Assembly: GCA_046732855.1 (NCBI GenBank)
Contig: JBKPNX010000199.1
Span: 1 to 29,650, forward strand
DNA length: 29,650 nucleotides
From: JBKPNX01 sp046732855
GTDB taxonomy: Bacteria > Pseudomonadota > Alphaproteobacteria > Geminicoccales > Geminicoccaceae
Reading direction: 5' to 3'
Shown here: positions 1 through 8,583 of the stretch, piece after piece
How positions within the stretch are numbered: position 1 is the first letter of the stretch
Layout: each line of letters begins with the position of its first letter
Translations under genes and position numbers: made by a program
The notes under the pieces: model-generated
The model's input: the letters and a program-made list of their open reading frames with translations, nothing else
What the model was told of the DNA's origin: nothing
Database searches by the model: none

Positions 1-78
1 CTGCCCGGCGCTGCGACGATCGCTTCGAGGCGAGCACGATCCCCAGCGCTGACTGCGATCTCAACGTCCGATCTCATC

Positions 79-102
79 CTGCGATCCTTGCACGGATCGC
101 AG
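79..102. repeat. Perfect 9-bp inverted repeat (stem-loop)
   Basis: CTGCGATCC (79-87) and GGATCGCAG (94-102) are perfect reverse complements around a 6-base loop. The hairpin lies just upstream of the IS110 transposase remnant. It has no T-tract, so it is not an obvious terminator. It may belong to the element or be a chance structure. Confidence 0.5.
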
Positions 103-136
103 ACAAAGGGAATCTTTCGTTAGTGACGAACCACTA

Positions 137-685
137 GCTGCTGCGGGCCGCGCCCGGTTCGAGATCCGTCTGCGCGAGCTGCTCGCGGCCGAGCCGCGCC
201 TGGGCCGGCTCGCGGCGCCGTTGCTCGAAGTTCGACGCAGCCTGCTCGAGCAGATCCAGACTTATGACTGTTTCCTGATTGCGATCGCCCGCCGCCACAC
301 CGTGGTGCGTCGGCTCATGGGCGTACCAGGCGTTGGAGCGGTCACTGCCGTGGCTTTCGTCTCGGCGATCGATGATCCGAGCCGCTTTCGACGCTCAGGC
401 CATGTGGGAGCGTACTTTGGCTTGGCACCACGCCGGTATCAGTCGGGTGAAATCGATCGTTCCGGACGGATCTCGAAGGGCGCGGATCCGTTGGTCCGCA
501 CCGTGCTGTACGAGGCAGCCAACGTGCTCCTCACCAGGAGTCGACAGCCTTCCGCGCTGAAAACCCTGGCCGAAGCCATCGCCGCCCGCTGTGGGCGCAA
601 GAAGGCCAAGGTCGCCCTGGCTAGAAAGCTCGCCGTGGTGCTCCATCGGCTTTGGCGAGACGGCACGGCCTTCGTTCCGGCCTGA
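137..685 (+). pseudogene. IS110-family transposase, C-terminal fragment
   Basis: This is the C-terminal part of an IS110-type DEDD transposase (the Transposase_20 region). The visible core runs from a helical stretch (LLEQIQTYD) into the family hallmark GVPGVGAVTAVAF, then GHVGAYFGLAPRRYQSG and the C-terminal motif around KVALARKLAVVLHRLW. The reading frame is open upstream of the TTG at 221, to at least position 137, with transposase-like sequence (RFEIRLRELLAAEPRL), so the TTG is not a real start. The N-terminal RuvC-like half with the DEDD residues is missing from the window, so the copy is truncated and presumably inactive. It ends in TGA at 683-685. Confidence 0.82.
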
Positions 686-777
686 CCCAACTCGCCCTGG
701 TCCTGCACTCAGGCGAGAATTCGGTCGGGACGATGGCGCGAGCGAGTTTGCTCTATGGAGTGGACGAGCCTTGCTAT

Positions 778-1010
778 GCCGTGAACAACATTAGATGGCC
801 GGCGACGGTGCTCCTCGGCAGACGCAGGCGCACGGCGATCTCCTCGCCGGTCATGCGGTACTCGCGGCGCAGCCGGGCAATCATGGTAAACCAGGAAGCT
901 GGCAGTTGGCGATGAGGTGTGGCGACGATCTGCGGTTCTCCAGGCGGGCCCCGCCTTCGCGACGAAAACGGGCCAGTCACATCGAACCGCTCGCACCATC
1001 CGACGCCATG
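778..1010 (-). pseudogene. IS481-like transposase N-terminal remnant (frameshifted)
   Basis: On the minus strand one frame reads LARFRREGGARLENRRSSPH. A second frame continues MIARLRREYRMTGEEIAVRL and LPRSTVAGHL. Together they match the leucine-rich helix-turn-helix N-terminus of IS481-type transposases (…RF.REG…RSS.PH…LR…MTG.EIA..L..P.STV…). The two pieces are in different frames, so the gene is frameshifted, and the catalytic DDE core is absent. The assignment rests on motif order; the exact family is inferred. Confidence 0.65.
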
Positions 1011-1322
1011 ATGATGCCGGCTTCCACGCCGAGCTCGGCGAGAACCTTAATCCTGTCCACGCCCGCCACAGAGAGCTTGCCGCCAACCGCGCGATTAGAG
1101 GACCTCCTTAGAAGCCACAACTTAGGGGCTACATACCTCAAGGTTGCCCAGGGGGGCCGACCAACTCTAGCAATACTAGTTTGCATCAGAGTGGGACGCC
1201 GTTAGAATGACCTCTAACTGGGCGCGAGACTTGTCAAATTGTCATGTTGTGATCCTGTTTTTCCGCCTCAAAGGGATGGCAGGCGCCCAGGATGCGAGTT
1301 CGGTTTGGGTGGGTAGCAGGGC
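1011..1322. other. Non-coding stretch upstream of the chain-length regulator gene
   Basis: About 300 bases without a convincing gene. It holds a perfect inverted repeat at 1201-1218 and two TTGTCA copies 8 bp apart (1231-1236 and 1239-1244). A promoter for the downstream polysaccharide genes is expected here, but no clear -35/-10 pair stands out. Confidence 0.4.
1201..1218. promoter_or_regulatory. Inverted repeat, possible operator upstream of wzc-like gene
   Basis: GTTAGA-N6-TCTAAC is a perfect 6-bp dyad with a 6-base spacer, about 105 bp before the ATG of the chain-length regulator. Just downstream, TTGTCA occurs twice (1231-1236, 1239-1244) and could contribute a -35 element. A protein-binding role is inferred only from symmetry and position. 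Confidence 0.35.
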
Positions 1323-3689
1323 ATGATAGGCACCGTTCGGGAAGGAGACGCCAGGTTGGTTGGCGCACCACCGCCCGCCGACGAGGAGTCGCCCCTTGGC
1401 GAGGTGTTGAACATCCTCCGACGGCGCAAGAGATTGATCCTATACGTCATATTTCTGATGACGAGCCTGGCGGTGCTCTATGGATTATTACTTGAACCAA
1501 CCTATACGGCGACAGCCTCGGTGCTGATCGAGGTGAACGAGGACGGCGTGGTCGTGGGCGGGCAAGCTCAGCCTCCCGCGTACGAAGCTGTCGCCAGGGT
1601 CATCGAGACGCAGGCCAAGGTCATCCAATCCCTCGAGGTTGTTGTTGCGGCGATGGAGCGGACCGGGGTGTTCCAAGATCCCGATTTCCCGCCAATCTCC
1701 AAGCACGGCAAGGGGCTGCAGATGATTTCCGAGTGGTTGCCGGACCACTGGATCGCTGCGGCGGGACTAGCGGCACAACAGTGGCTGCCCAACGAGTGGC
1801 ACGCAACGAGGCAGGACCAGGAGACCGAAGGAGCGCCGGATCCCGGTGCACACGCGGCCGCCCCGGCCTTCGGCCAGCAGGTGCTCGATGTCCAGAATCA
1901 GATCGCCCAAATCGAGGAACAGCTCAAGGCCAGGGAATGGGCGATCGACTTCTTCATGCATGGGCTTGCGGTCACTCCAACTGCTGAATCCAACGTGCTC
2001 TGGATCAGCTATACCTACCCTGATCCTGCGAAAGCGGCCGGGTTCGTCAACGCGGTGATCGATGCCTATGCCGAGGCTCGGCAACGCCATAAACGAATGA
2101 CCGCTGACACCGCCTACGCATGGCTCGGCGAGCGCCTCCAGGCCCTGCAGGATGACGTGCTGGCCGCGGAGGACGCCGTCGAGAAGTTTCGGGCCGACAA
2201 CAAGCTCCCGCCGACGGGGGGCATGGCCCTCAGCGAGGTACAGTTAGCCGACCTGAACCGCGAATTGATCACGACGCGGGCTGAAAGAACCGAGACCGAG
2301 GCTAAGCTGGGCCTTATCCGGGACCTGGGAGCATCCGGCAAAAAACTCGATTCGATCGCCGAGGTGGTGGCGTCCCCGCTCATCGCTAGGCTCCGCGAAC
2401 AGGAGATGCAGCTCGTCCAAACTGAGGCCGAGCTCACGACCACCTACGGCCCGAAGCACCCGCGCATGGAGGAGGTACGGCAGCAGCGGTCCGATGTCGC
2501 CGCGGGTATCGACGCCGAGGTGAAACGGATCGCTGGCAGCCTGGAAAACGAACTCACGGTCATCAGAACGCGGGAGCAGAACCTTGCCCGGGAAATCGAG
2601 GGTGTCCGATCGGAGAGGACCGTCGAGGATCACACCGAGGTGCGGCTCCGCCAGCTGGAGCGGGAGGCCGCCGCGAAGCGGACGGTATACGAGACTTTCC
2701 TGGCCCACCAGCAAGAGCTGAGGGCGCGCGAAGGCTCTCAGGGCTCCAATGTGCGGGTGCTCACCCCGGCTCGGGTGCCCTTGAAGCCGAGCTCTCCCTC
2801 TCCGGTCTTTTTCGCTGCCGTCGGCTTCTCCGCCTCGACTGTCCTCGGTTGCATGCTGGGTCTGCTGCGCGAGCAGCTCGACAAGAGCCTGCGCAGCGAG
2901 CGTCAGGTCGAGAGAACACTCGGACTGCCCTGTCTTGGGGTCGTGCCGCAGGTTAGACGCCTGAAACGTGGCCGTGACGTGCTTGCCCGCTACTTGTGCG
3001 GCAAGCCACGTTCGGCCTACGCCGAGGGCATACGCGCGCTGTACGCGGCCCTCCACGTGACTGATGGTGAGGCCGATCCGCCGCTCAAAGTCATCCTGGT
3101 CACCTCGGCGCTCCCGGGCGAGGGCAAGACCGCGACGGCGTCCAGCTTGGCGGTGTCGGCAGCGCGGGCGGGGCAGAAGGTGCTCTTGGTGGACCTTGAT
3201 CTCCGCCGCCCGAACGTCGCGCGCGAGTTCGGCCACCGCCACCGGCCGCACAGGGGGGTCGTGGAGGTCATCACAGGGGATGAGAGGCTCGACGAGGCCC
3301 TGATCAGCAACGAAGCGACCGGCATTCATATCCTCCCGGTGAGGTCGAGCCCCGCCGACACAACCGCGATTCTCACCACGCAGCGAATCCGCACCCTGCT
3401 CGGCGAGCTGCGTCAACGCTATGACTTCGTCGTGCTCGACTCACCGCCGCTGCTCGCTGTCACCGATGCCCGGCTCCTGGCGCTCCACACCGATGCGACC
3501 CTGTTCGTCGTGCGATGGGAGCAGACCAAAGTGGACGCTGCCATCGCGGCGCTCAAGGTCCTCCGGGACGCCGGTGCCCGCATCGCCGGCGCCGTGCTGA
3601 CCCAAGTACACCTGAAGAAGCACTCCCGTTTCCGATATGGCGACGGCGTTCAGTACTATGCTAGCTACAGCGGGTACTATCGGGACTAG
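1323..3689 (+). CDS. Polysaccharide chain-length determinant / tyrosine autokinase (Wzc/ExoP type)
   Basis: A 788-residue inner-membrane protein controlling chain length and export of Wzx/Wzy-type polysaccharides. TM1 lies near residues 38-57 (RLILYVIFLMTSLAVLYGLL), followed by the Wzz periplasmic domain (PTYTATASVLIEV) and a long coiled-coil region with a GNVR-like part. The proline-rich LKPSSPSP precedes TM2 near 494-515. The cytoplasmic BY-kinase domain has Walker A (ALPGEGKTATA, near 594-605), Walker A' (VLLVDLDLRRP, near 619) and Walker B (FVVLDSPPLL, near 701). The C-terminus is a tyrosine cluster with six Tyr in the last 18 residues, the usual autophosphorylation tail. Length is normal for a fused Wzc/ExoP. 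It is the first gene of the + block, 182 bp before the polymerase gene. No Wzb phosphatase or Wza exporter gene is in the window. Confidence 0.93.
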   Translation: MIGTVREGDARLVGAPPPADEESPLGEVLNILRRRKRLILYVIFLMTSLAVLYGLLLEPTYTATASVLIEVNEDGVVVGGQAQPPAYEAVARVIETQAKVIQSLEVVVAAMERTGVFQDPDFPPISKHGKGLQMISEWLPDHWIAAAGLAAQQWLPNEWHATRQDQETEGAPDPGAHAAAPAFGQQVLDVQNQIAQIEEQLKAREWAIDFFMHGLAVTPTAESNVLWISYTYPDPAKAAGFVNAVIDAYAEARQRHKRMTADTAYAWLGERLQALQDDVLAAEDAVEKFRADNKLPPTGGMALSEVQLADLNRELITTRAERTETEAKLGLIRDLGASGKKLDSIAEVVASPLIARLREQEMQLVQTEAELTTTYGPKHPRMEEVRQQRSDVAAGIDAEVKRIAGSLENELTVIRTREQNLAREIEGVRSERTVEDHTEVRLRQLEREAAAKRTVYETFLAHQQELRAREGSQGSNVRVLTPARVPLKPSSPSPVFFAAVGFSASTVLGCMLGLLREQLDKSLRSERQVERTLGLPCLGVVPQVRRLKRGRDVLARYLCGKPRSAYAEGIRALYAALHVTDGEADPPLKVILVTSALPGEGKTATASSLAVSAARAGQKVLLVDLDLRRPNVAREFGHRHRPHRGVVEVITGDERLDEALISNEATGIHILPVRSSPADTTAILTTQRIRTLLGELRQRYDFVVLDSPPLLAVTDARLLALHTDATLFVVRWEQTKVDAAIAALKVLRDAGARIAGAVLTQVHLKKHSRFRYGDGVQYYASYSGYYRD

Positions 3690-3726
3690 GCCTTCACGAA
3701 GGGAAGAGCCCTTGCATGCGGCGTCG

Positions 3727-3749
3727 GCCCGTGACGGGCTGCTTCTTGC
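3727..3749 (+). terminator. Possible weak terminator hairpin after wzc-like gene
   Basis: GCCCG-TGA-CGGGC (3727-3739) forms a short strong stem followed by the moderately T-rich TGCTTCTTGC. A second small hairpin (AAGGG-AAGAG-CCCTT, 3699-3713) lies just upstream. There is no clean run of T, so intrinsic termination is uncertain; both could instead be mRNA-processing or stability structures between wzc and wzy. Confidence 0.3.
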
Positions 3750-3871
3750 CTTATCTCACTCCTGATCCTGATGATCACGCGAGGTCGCCGCCCGTTGGCG
3801 CTGGCCCTGGATGAACCTGTAAAAGAATGCACGCACGGGTTTGTAGCGACCCACAATTGTGAGACACCGCG

Positions 3872-5125
3872 GTGCGGGTTCAGGCTATAGAGGACGACAA
3901 TCTGCCCTTGCTCGAGCGCTCCGCCTCGTCGACGCCCCTATCGTTCTCGCAACGAGCTCTCGCGATGCTAACCGGATTCCTCATGGCCTTTCCGTTGTGG
4001 ACAAACTATATTATCGGAGGCGGCCTCTCGTCGGATGATGGTAGTAAATATACATACTCAGCGACTCTTCTAGTGCTTGTTTTTCCTATTTTAGTATTTC
4101 TCCAAACTGCCACCATGGACAGAATTGTTCTGCGAGAGATGTTGAAGTTTTTGTTGATACTTGTTGGCGTATTAAGTATATCGATAGTAACTAACATAAC
4201 ACTTTATTCCCACGTCGATCTCATGACTTGCGCCGTGCGCATAACGGCGTTGATAATGTTTGTTACTCTCATCACTGCGATAGAGATGAATGTACAGGCA
4301 CGCCGGATCTTGCGAATGATACTTTCAACGGTTTCTTGTAATCTTGCACTTTTGTTCGTATTTGCCTCCTTCGTCACTCCGGTGTGGTACTGGGGTCGGT
4401 TCGCTCCCAACAACATGCAGCCGAACTGGTGGGGGGAAGTTCTTTTTGTGGTCGTGTTCGGCGCTACCTTCACATCCAAGATGGTGCTGCGCTACGGACT
4501 TTGGGCACTTGCGTTGGTCGGACTCAACCTCGTTCAGTCACGGGAGAGCCTGCTCTCTGCAGTGTTGCTCATCACGGTAGTCACCCTCGCTGGGATGCGA
4601 TCGCGCAGTGTGGTCGCCATCGCAGTCGCGTGCACGATCGGCGTCATGCTCGATGTCTTCGTGTTCCAAACCCGGCTGAGCTCGGCCGCCCAAGACTTCG
4701 TTGCCGAGGACGTGCTTCTGTTGAACGACCCCTATCGCGGCTTGGGTACGGGTGCATCTGGCCGCGACATCAACGTGCGCTTCGGACTTGAGCTTTTTGC
4801 CGCACATCCCTTGACCGGGGTAGGCTTCGGCCGCAGCGGCGGAATCGCTGGCGAGGCAATAGGCTTACCCATACATAATGGCTACGTCATGCTTCTGGCG
4901 GAGCTGGGCGCGCCTCTTTTCACGATCCCGGCCATCATCATGATTGGCGCGCTGTGGCTCAGTTTTGCGCGAAAGGACTGGAAAAGCCTCGGCATAATGG
5001 TCGGCTTCATGTTCAGTCTTTTGTGGACCCCACGGGCGGTCAACATGAGCTTGCCGACGATGCTGTTCTGGGCGTTCGTTGCGCGCAGCTGGATTTTGCC
5101 GCTCCGGTCGCGGCACCATCGTTGA
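3872..5125 (+). CDS. O-antigen ligase/polymerase-like membrane protein (Wzy family)
   Basis: A 417-residue multi-pass inner-membrane protein of the Wzy/WaaL superfamily, expected to polymerise lipid-linked repeat units on the periplasmic side. About ten hydrophobic segments are visible. The late periplasmic loop carries the family signature: HPLTGVGFGRSGG, then LPIHNGYVMLLAELGAP (the HN.Y…LAELG motif). The start is GTG at 3872, with no strong ribosome-binding site. Base composition is mosaic: 4141-4200 has only 18 G/C in 60, while the 3' half is GC-rich like its neighbours, suggesting an acquired 5' half. The last 84 bp recur at 9054-9137 with six differences. It follows the wzc-like gene, as expected for a Wzy-dependent cluster. 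Confidence 0.85.
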   Translation: MRVQAIEDDNLPLLERSASSTPLSFSQRALAMLTGFLMAFPLWTNYIIGGGLSSDDGSKYTYSATLLVLVFPILVFLQTATMDRIVLREMLKFLLILVGVLSISIVTNITLYSHVDLMTCAVRITALIMFVTLITAIEMNVQARRILRMILSTVSCNLALLFVFASFVTPVWYWGRFAPNNMQPNWWGEVLFVVVFGATFTSKMVLRYGLWALALVGLNLVQSRESLLSAVLLITVVTLAGMRSRSVVAIAVACTIGVMLDVFVFQTRLSSAAQDFVAEDVLLLNDPYRGLGTGASGRDINVRFGLELFAAHPLTGVGFGRSGGIAGEAIGLPIHNGYVMLLAELGAPLFTIPAIIMIGALWLSFARKDWKSLGIMVGFMFSLLWTPRAVNMSLPTMLFWAFVARSWILPLRSRHHR

Positions 5126-5395
5126 CAACATTTGGCGGGTCCTGCGCGCCAATCTGCAGGCGGCCAAGACCGAGTTCCAGCACGGCGGCTTCGCCGAGGG
5201 CCTGGCGCCGACCAACTATGGGCCGCCGGAAGCTCCAGGACAGTCGACAACTCACGGGCGATCGACGTCGCCTCCGCGCAGCCGGCAGTGCGACGGCCCT
5301 CACGGCGCTGGCCGACAGGCCCGCGAGCTACGTCGGATAGGCGAACCGGTACGTCCGACTGGAGCTGCCGCACCCGTTCCGACCCAAGTCCCCAC
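5126..5395. other. Unassigned sequence between wzy-like gene and GT-C pseudogene
   Basis: No convincing gene. The + frame opening just after the wzy stop (NIWRVLRANLQAAKTEFQHG) has protein-like composition for about 40 codons and may be a scrap of an unidentified gene. It has no start and soon degrades. The minus-strand reading frames here are continuations of the broken GT-C gene into unrelated sequence. Confidence 0.35.
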
Positions 5396-6510
5396 AGATC
5401 GAGCACATAGTTGTCATTCTTGTAGGACACCCAGCCTAGATCGTTGACGGCGACCGGATGGGGAAAGAACTCGATCGCGAAGCGGTGCATCTGGAACTGT
5501 TGCTCATAGATATCGCGGGAGGCCATTGGTGTTAGCAGAGTTGACCAGATATAAGGTACTGACAGAATCACCAGAGCGCCGATCACGCCGACTTTCGCTA
5601 TGAGAAAGCGCGCTTCCATCAAGTGCCGAAAGGAGCGGCGCAGCACATATAAGCCACCGATGACCAGGATGGCGACAGCGTACACTTCGTAGCGGTTAAA
5701 CCAGACCATATTGGCCGGCAACTAAATGAGCGCCGAGTGCAAGCGCCATAGTGCCACCGACTATGGTCTCAGGCGCCGTCACCGGGCGCATGCGGCCTTC
5801 GCGGTCCTGCACCGCGACGATGAGGGCGCAGATCACAAGCCCGAATATCACCCCCCAACGGTTTATGAGCGAGGATCCAAGGTGGAGCGTGAGCGCGAGC
5901 ACGCTGGTCATGGTGCCATGGTCGCCGGCCACGGTTGCGATAACGTGCGATTTAACCTTCACGGAGCTTGGCAAGAGCGGTAGGCCCAGCTTGTGCATGA
6001 CGAAACCGTAGGTACCATAGCATGCAACCACTGCCGCGCCGATTGCGCATGCTGAACGCCAACGCCCTAGCAGAAGCAGGGCTAGCACAGCGGCCGCGGC
6101 GAGCGCCGTCCCCTCAAAGCGCAAAAGCGGTCCGCCGATTATAGCAGGGCCCAGCCAGACCGGCATCGGTTCTCCCTCGGCAATCGCCACCAGCCCCCGA
6201 ACGGTGGCTAACGCGGCAAGGACATGAAGGGAGTGCTCCATTCCCGTCATCGGCAAGGCAAAGCCGTTGATGGACAGGATGAGGAACGGCGCGACCGCGT
6301 TGGGAAAAAACGCCCGATGCGATATGCCTTCCGGGATCGCGTAGCGCCAGAAGAACTCAAGCAGCAACCATACCGATAGTCCGGCCGCCGCCGAGTTGAT
6401 AACGAGAGGAGCGACAGGCCCGAGGCTCAGAAGCTCGGTCACCGTTAAGAGCAGGGGATACAAGATCGAGGAAGACGGGTAGGAGAACTCGGCCGCGTTT
6501 ACCCCATATC
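5396..6510 (-). pseudogene. GT-C-like multi-pass membrane protein, frameshifted and truncated at both ends
   Basis: Two adjoining minus-strand frames form one broken protein. The upstream part (from about 6510 to 5696) begins GYGVNAAEFSYPSSSILYPL and contains several membrane spans and LRFEGTALAAAAVLALLLL, GLPLLPSSVKVKS. The second part (5721 to about 5396) resumes NRYEVYAVAILVIGGLY and ends near NDNYVLDLWGLGSERV. The order and motifs (PSSSILYPLLL, LRFEG, LGLPLLPSSV.VKS, GQYG..NRYE, D.WGLGS) resemble polyprenyl-phosphate-sugar-dependent GT-C membrane glycosyltransferases of the arabinofuranosyltransferase type. One extra C in GGTCTGGTTT (near 5705) destroys the frame: GQYG-WFNRYE is expected, GQYGLV-stop is read. 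The N-terminal catalytic loop and the C-terminus are missing. The family call is moderately supported. Confidence 0.7.
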
Positions 6511-6860
6511 CCCCTCTCCTTCTTGTTTTTGGGCTGGCCCCATGCCAGCCGTGCCCCTGCCGCCCGGCGGGGCGGTGGGCCGGGGTCAAGGAGGCTCCGC
6601 GCGAGGGTCCGCCGGAACGGTGGATACGCGTTCAAGGATTTGGGCAGCCCATTCAGGTCTTGGCGCTTCAGTGGCGTTGACGCCGGTCGACGGCTTCAGG
6701 GATAGGCACTCATCCTCAGAAAGACGTCGGAGCTCACCTCGAGGATCCTGAATCCGACCGTTTGGTCCGGGCCGACGCGAACGGCCTCGACGCCGACCTC
6801 GCCCCGGCAGCCCTTGAACAGGATCACGCCGCGAATCTGCTCGCCGCACTCGCACTGAAA
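6511..6860. other. Mosaic scrap region between GT-C and IS1380 remnants
   Basis: No intact gene. On the minus strand the IS1380-derived frame runs on for about 55 residues after its last recognisable codon (CECGEQIRGVILFKGC to the stop near 6696). This protein-like stretch with three Cys does not belong to the transposase and may be the tail of another disrupted gene. From 6511 to about 6690 I recognise nothing. Confidence 0.4.
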
Positions 6861-7154
6861 CCCGTCGGCACTGTGGACGTTGCCGGGACACAGGGCGCAC
6901 CGCTCCAGATCGCCGAACTGGTTGAACACGAACAGCGGATGGTAACAGGTGCAGCGAAAATGGCCGTTCCAGGCGGAGCCTTGCCGCTCGCCGAAGGTCG
7001 GGCTGACGCTGCTGTCGATGTCGAGGACGATCGTCTTCGGTGGTCGCCGGTCGTGCACCCGATCGATCCAGGTGCCGCCGAGGTCGCTCAGCGCCGCCAG
7101 GTTCTCGTTGGTCGCCAGAATCTCGGTCTCGAACCGCCCCATCTGACCACAGAT
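6861..7154 (-). pseudogene. IS1380-family transposase internal fragment
   Basis: About 98 codons match the middle of an IS1380-type DDE transposase: QMGRFETEILATNENLAALS, TWIDRVHDRRPPK, the first catalytic-Asp region IVLDIDSSVSPT, then GSAWNGHFRCTCYHPLFVFN, QFGDLERCAL and PGNVHSADG. Both ends are missing; upstream it abuts the 3' end of the SGNH hydrolase gene and downstream it joins unrelated coding-like sequence at 6860. Inactive. Confidence 0.85.
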
Positions 7155-7155
7155 A

Positions 7156-8349
7156 CTATGGCGGACTTGCCGTGCGCGAGGCACAAAGTTCAGCAGAGGA
7201 AGCCACGCATGCCGCGGGGATCGGCGGTTTTCTAGTGCGCGAATAGGATGCCAATAATGGCCCGTCGGGCTTCAAGATACTCATCACCTCATCGGCAATC
7301 AATTCGTGCCCGGCTTCGTTCCAGTGTGAGTCATTGTTGTGGAACAGCGACAGGGGCCCTTCTTGGGCATGCGCGTACGCCTGTTGGAGGTCGTGGTATT
7401 CGAACCCAAGAGATTCTGCTAATTCGCGGAGCACCCGCTGGCGTTCTCTTCCGGTTAATCTCTCAGCTGTCTGTGCAATGGTTGGGATGTCCATGATTAT
7501 CACTCGGATATCCCGTCCGTCGGAGAGACTCTGGAACTTACCCAAAATCCCGGCCGTAACCCGCCAGGGGTAAGATTGTTCGCTCCATAGCTCGATCTCG
7601 GCGGGATTCCAAATGTACTCCAGGTCCCTGCCACCCGATACATAATTGAAAAAAAGGTAAAGCGCGGAGTGGCGATGAAGAAACCCAGGTCTGCTCCCGA
7701 TTAAAGGGGGAAATAAACTCAGTTTGCCATCAACAAGTTCGTACCATGGTGATTCGACACTAGGTCTGAAGTTCCAGAGCGTATCATTTTCTTGCGTGTA
7801 AAAGAGAAACACCGCAATTGGGGCGTATTGATCGATGATCTGCTTCAGCAACAAGTATTCTTGGGTCGTGGAGTAGCCGGAGACGCCGGCGTTGATAAAG
7901 AAGTAGTCTCCTTGCCGACGGTTGAGGACCTCGGAAAAAATCGCATCTTGATTGGTGTACAGGCCGAAGACCATCGAGTCGCCGAGGAGCAAAACATTTT
8001 GCGGCTCATTTTGCCCGGCGGTGTGCAGTCTATAATCCGAGGAGCTGCGGAAACCCTGGTTATTTACCTCCACATAAAACTTGGGCATCTGCGGGTTCCC
8101 GAGCCACCCGAGACACTCGCCCCGAAAGCCTCGTATGAGCCGGTAGCCGAGCAAGGGATCCGCCTCATGGGGGAAACCCTTCAAAGCTCGGTACGGCTCT
8201 CCGGCCTTCGGCAGCGACCTGTCAGTGGCGACCATCCATACTCGGGCCGCACCTTCGGCCACGGATATCACTAGCAAGATTGTGACTGCCAAGGTCAGGA
8301 GATTCTTGACATGCTGACCTGATTGTCTCTGGGTCTTGGTCATCTGCAT
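7156..8349 (-). CDS. SGNH/GDSL-family hydrolase (possible polysaccharide acyl-modifying enzyme)
   Basis: A 397-residue protein with an N-terminal signal anchor (residues about 16-33, NLLTLAVTILLVISVAEG) and a periplasmic SGNH domain. The blocks are visible: nucleophile block LLLGDSMVFG (Ser125), Gly/Asn block INAGVSGYSTTQEY (Asn153, Gly157) and the C-terminal catalytic block NDSHWNEAGH (Asp340, His342). SGNH proteins in exopolysaccharide clusters often remove or transfer acetyl groups; that role here is inference. The last ~25 residues (after about KPPIP) are low in family character and run into IS1380-derived sequence, so the natural C-terminus was probably replaced by read-through. GC is somewhat lower than in neighbouring genes. 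ATG 8347-8349 is the start, with a second ATG two codons in. Confidence 0.8.
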   Translation of the reverse strand: MQMTKTQRQSGQHVKNLLTLAVTILLVISVAEGAARVWMVATDRSLPKAGEPYRALKGFPHEADPLLGYRLIRGFRGECLGWLGNPQMPKFYVEVNNQGFRSSSDYRLHTAGQNEPQNVLLLGDSMVFGLYTNQDAIFSEVLNRRQGDYFFINAGVSGYSTTQEYLLLKQIIDQYAPIAVFLFYTQENDTLWNFRPSVESPWYELVDGKLSLFPPLIGSRPGFLHRHSALYLFFNYVSGGRDLEYIWNPAEIELWSEQSYPWRVTAGILGKFQSLSDGRDIRVIIMDIPTIAQTAERLTGRERQRVLRELAESLGFEYHDLQQAYAHAQEGPLSLFHNNDSHWNEAGHELIADEVMSILKPDGPLLASYSRTRKPPIPAACVASSAELCASRTASPP

Positions 8350-8355
8350 AACGCT

Positions 8356-8580
8356 TTATTGGGAGCCGCCGAAATGGCGTGCTTTGGAGTGTAGGGGGAT
8401 CAGCACCGTCGGCACGGCTTCCCCGCTGTTCGTCCCGAGCGGGCGGCGTTCGGCTCGATCGGCCTGCCACCGCAGCTCACTCCAGAGAATGAGGTTTGGG
8501 GCCAGCCTTAGATCGAATCGCCAACGCATCAACATGAAACTCAGTCGCGAGATCCACTCAGCAGAAACCCTAGACATCAC
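8356..8580 (-). CDS. Small hypothetical ORF directly upstream of SGNH hydrolase
   Basis: A 74-codon frame ending 6 bp before the SGNH hydrolase start, same strand. Composition is protein-like but charged (MLMRWRFDLRLAPNLILWSE, then LRWQADRAERR). It begins immediately after the degenerate copy of the initiating-transferase start (ATG at 8597, five codons, then TGA overlapping ATG). I do not recognise it. It may be a remnant of a larger gene that lost its 5' end when the leader duplication landed here. Confidence 0.3.
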   Translation of the reverse strand: MMSRVSAEWISRLSFMLMRWRFDLRLAPNLILWSELRWQADRAERRPLGTNSGEAVPTVLIPLHSKARHFGGSQ

Positions 8581-8583
8581 AAT

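Noticed and set aside
2244..3416. 390-codon minus-strand open frame inside the chain-length regulator gene
   Set aside because: It lies wholly opposite a well-supported Wzc/ExoP gene and shows no domain; a typical high-GC antisense frame.
4882..5395. Extension of the GT-C pseudogene frame into the wzy 3' end
   Set aside because: After about WGLGSERV the translation loses all family character and overlaps the well-supported Wzy gene on the other strand.
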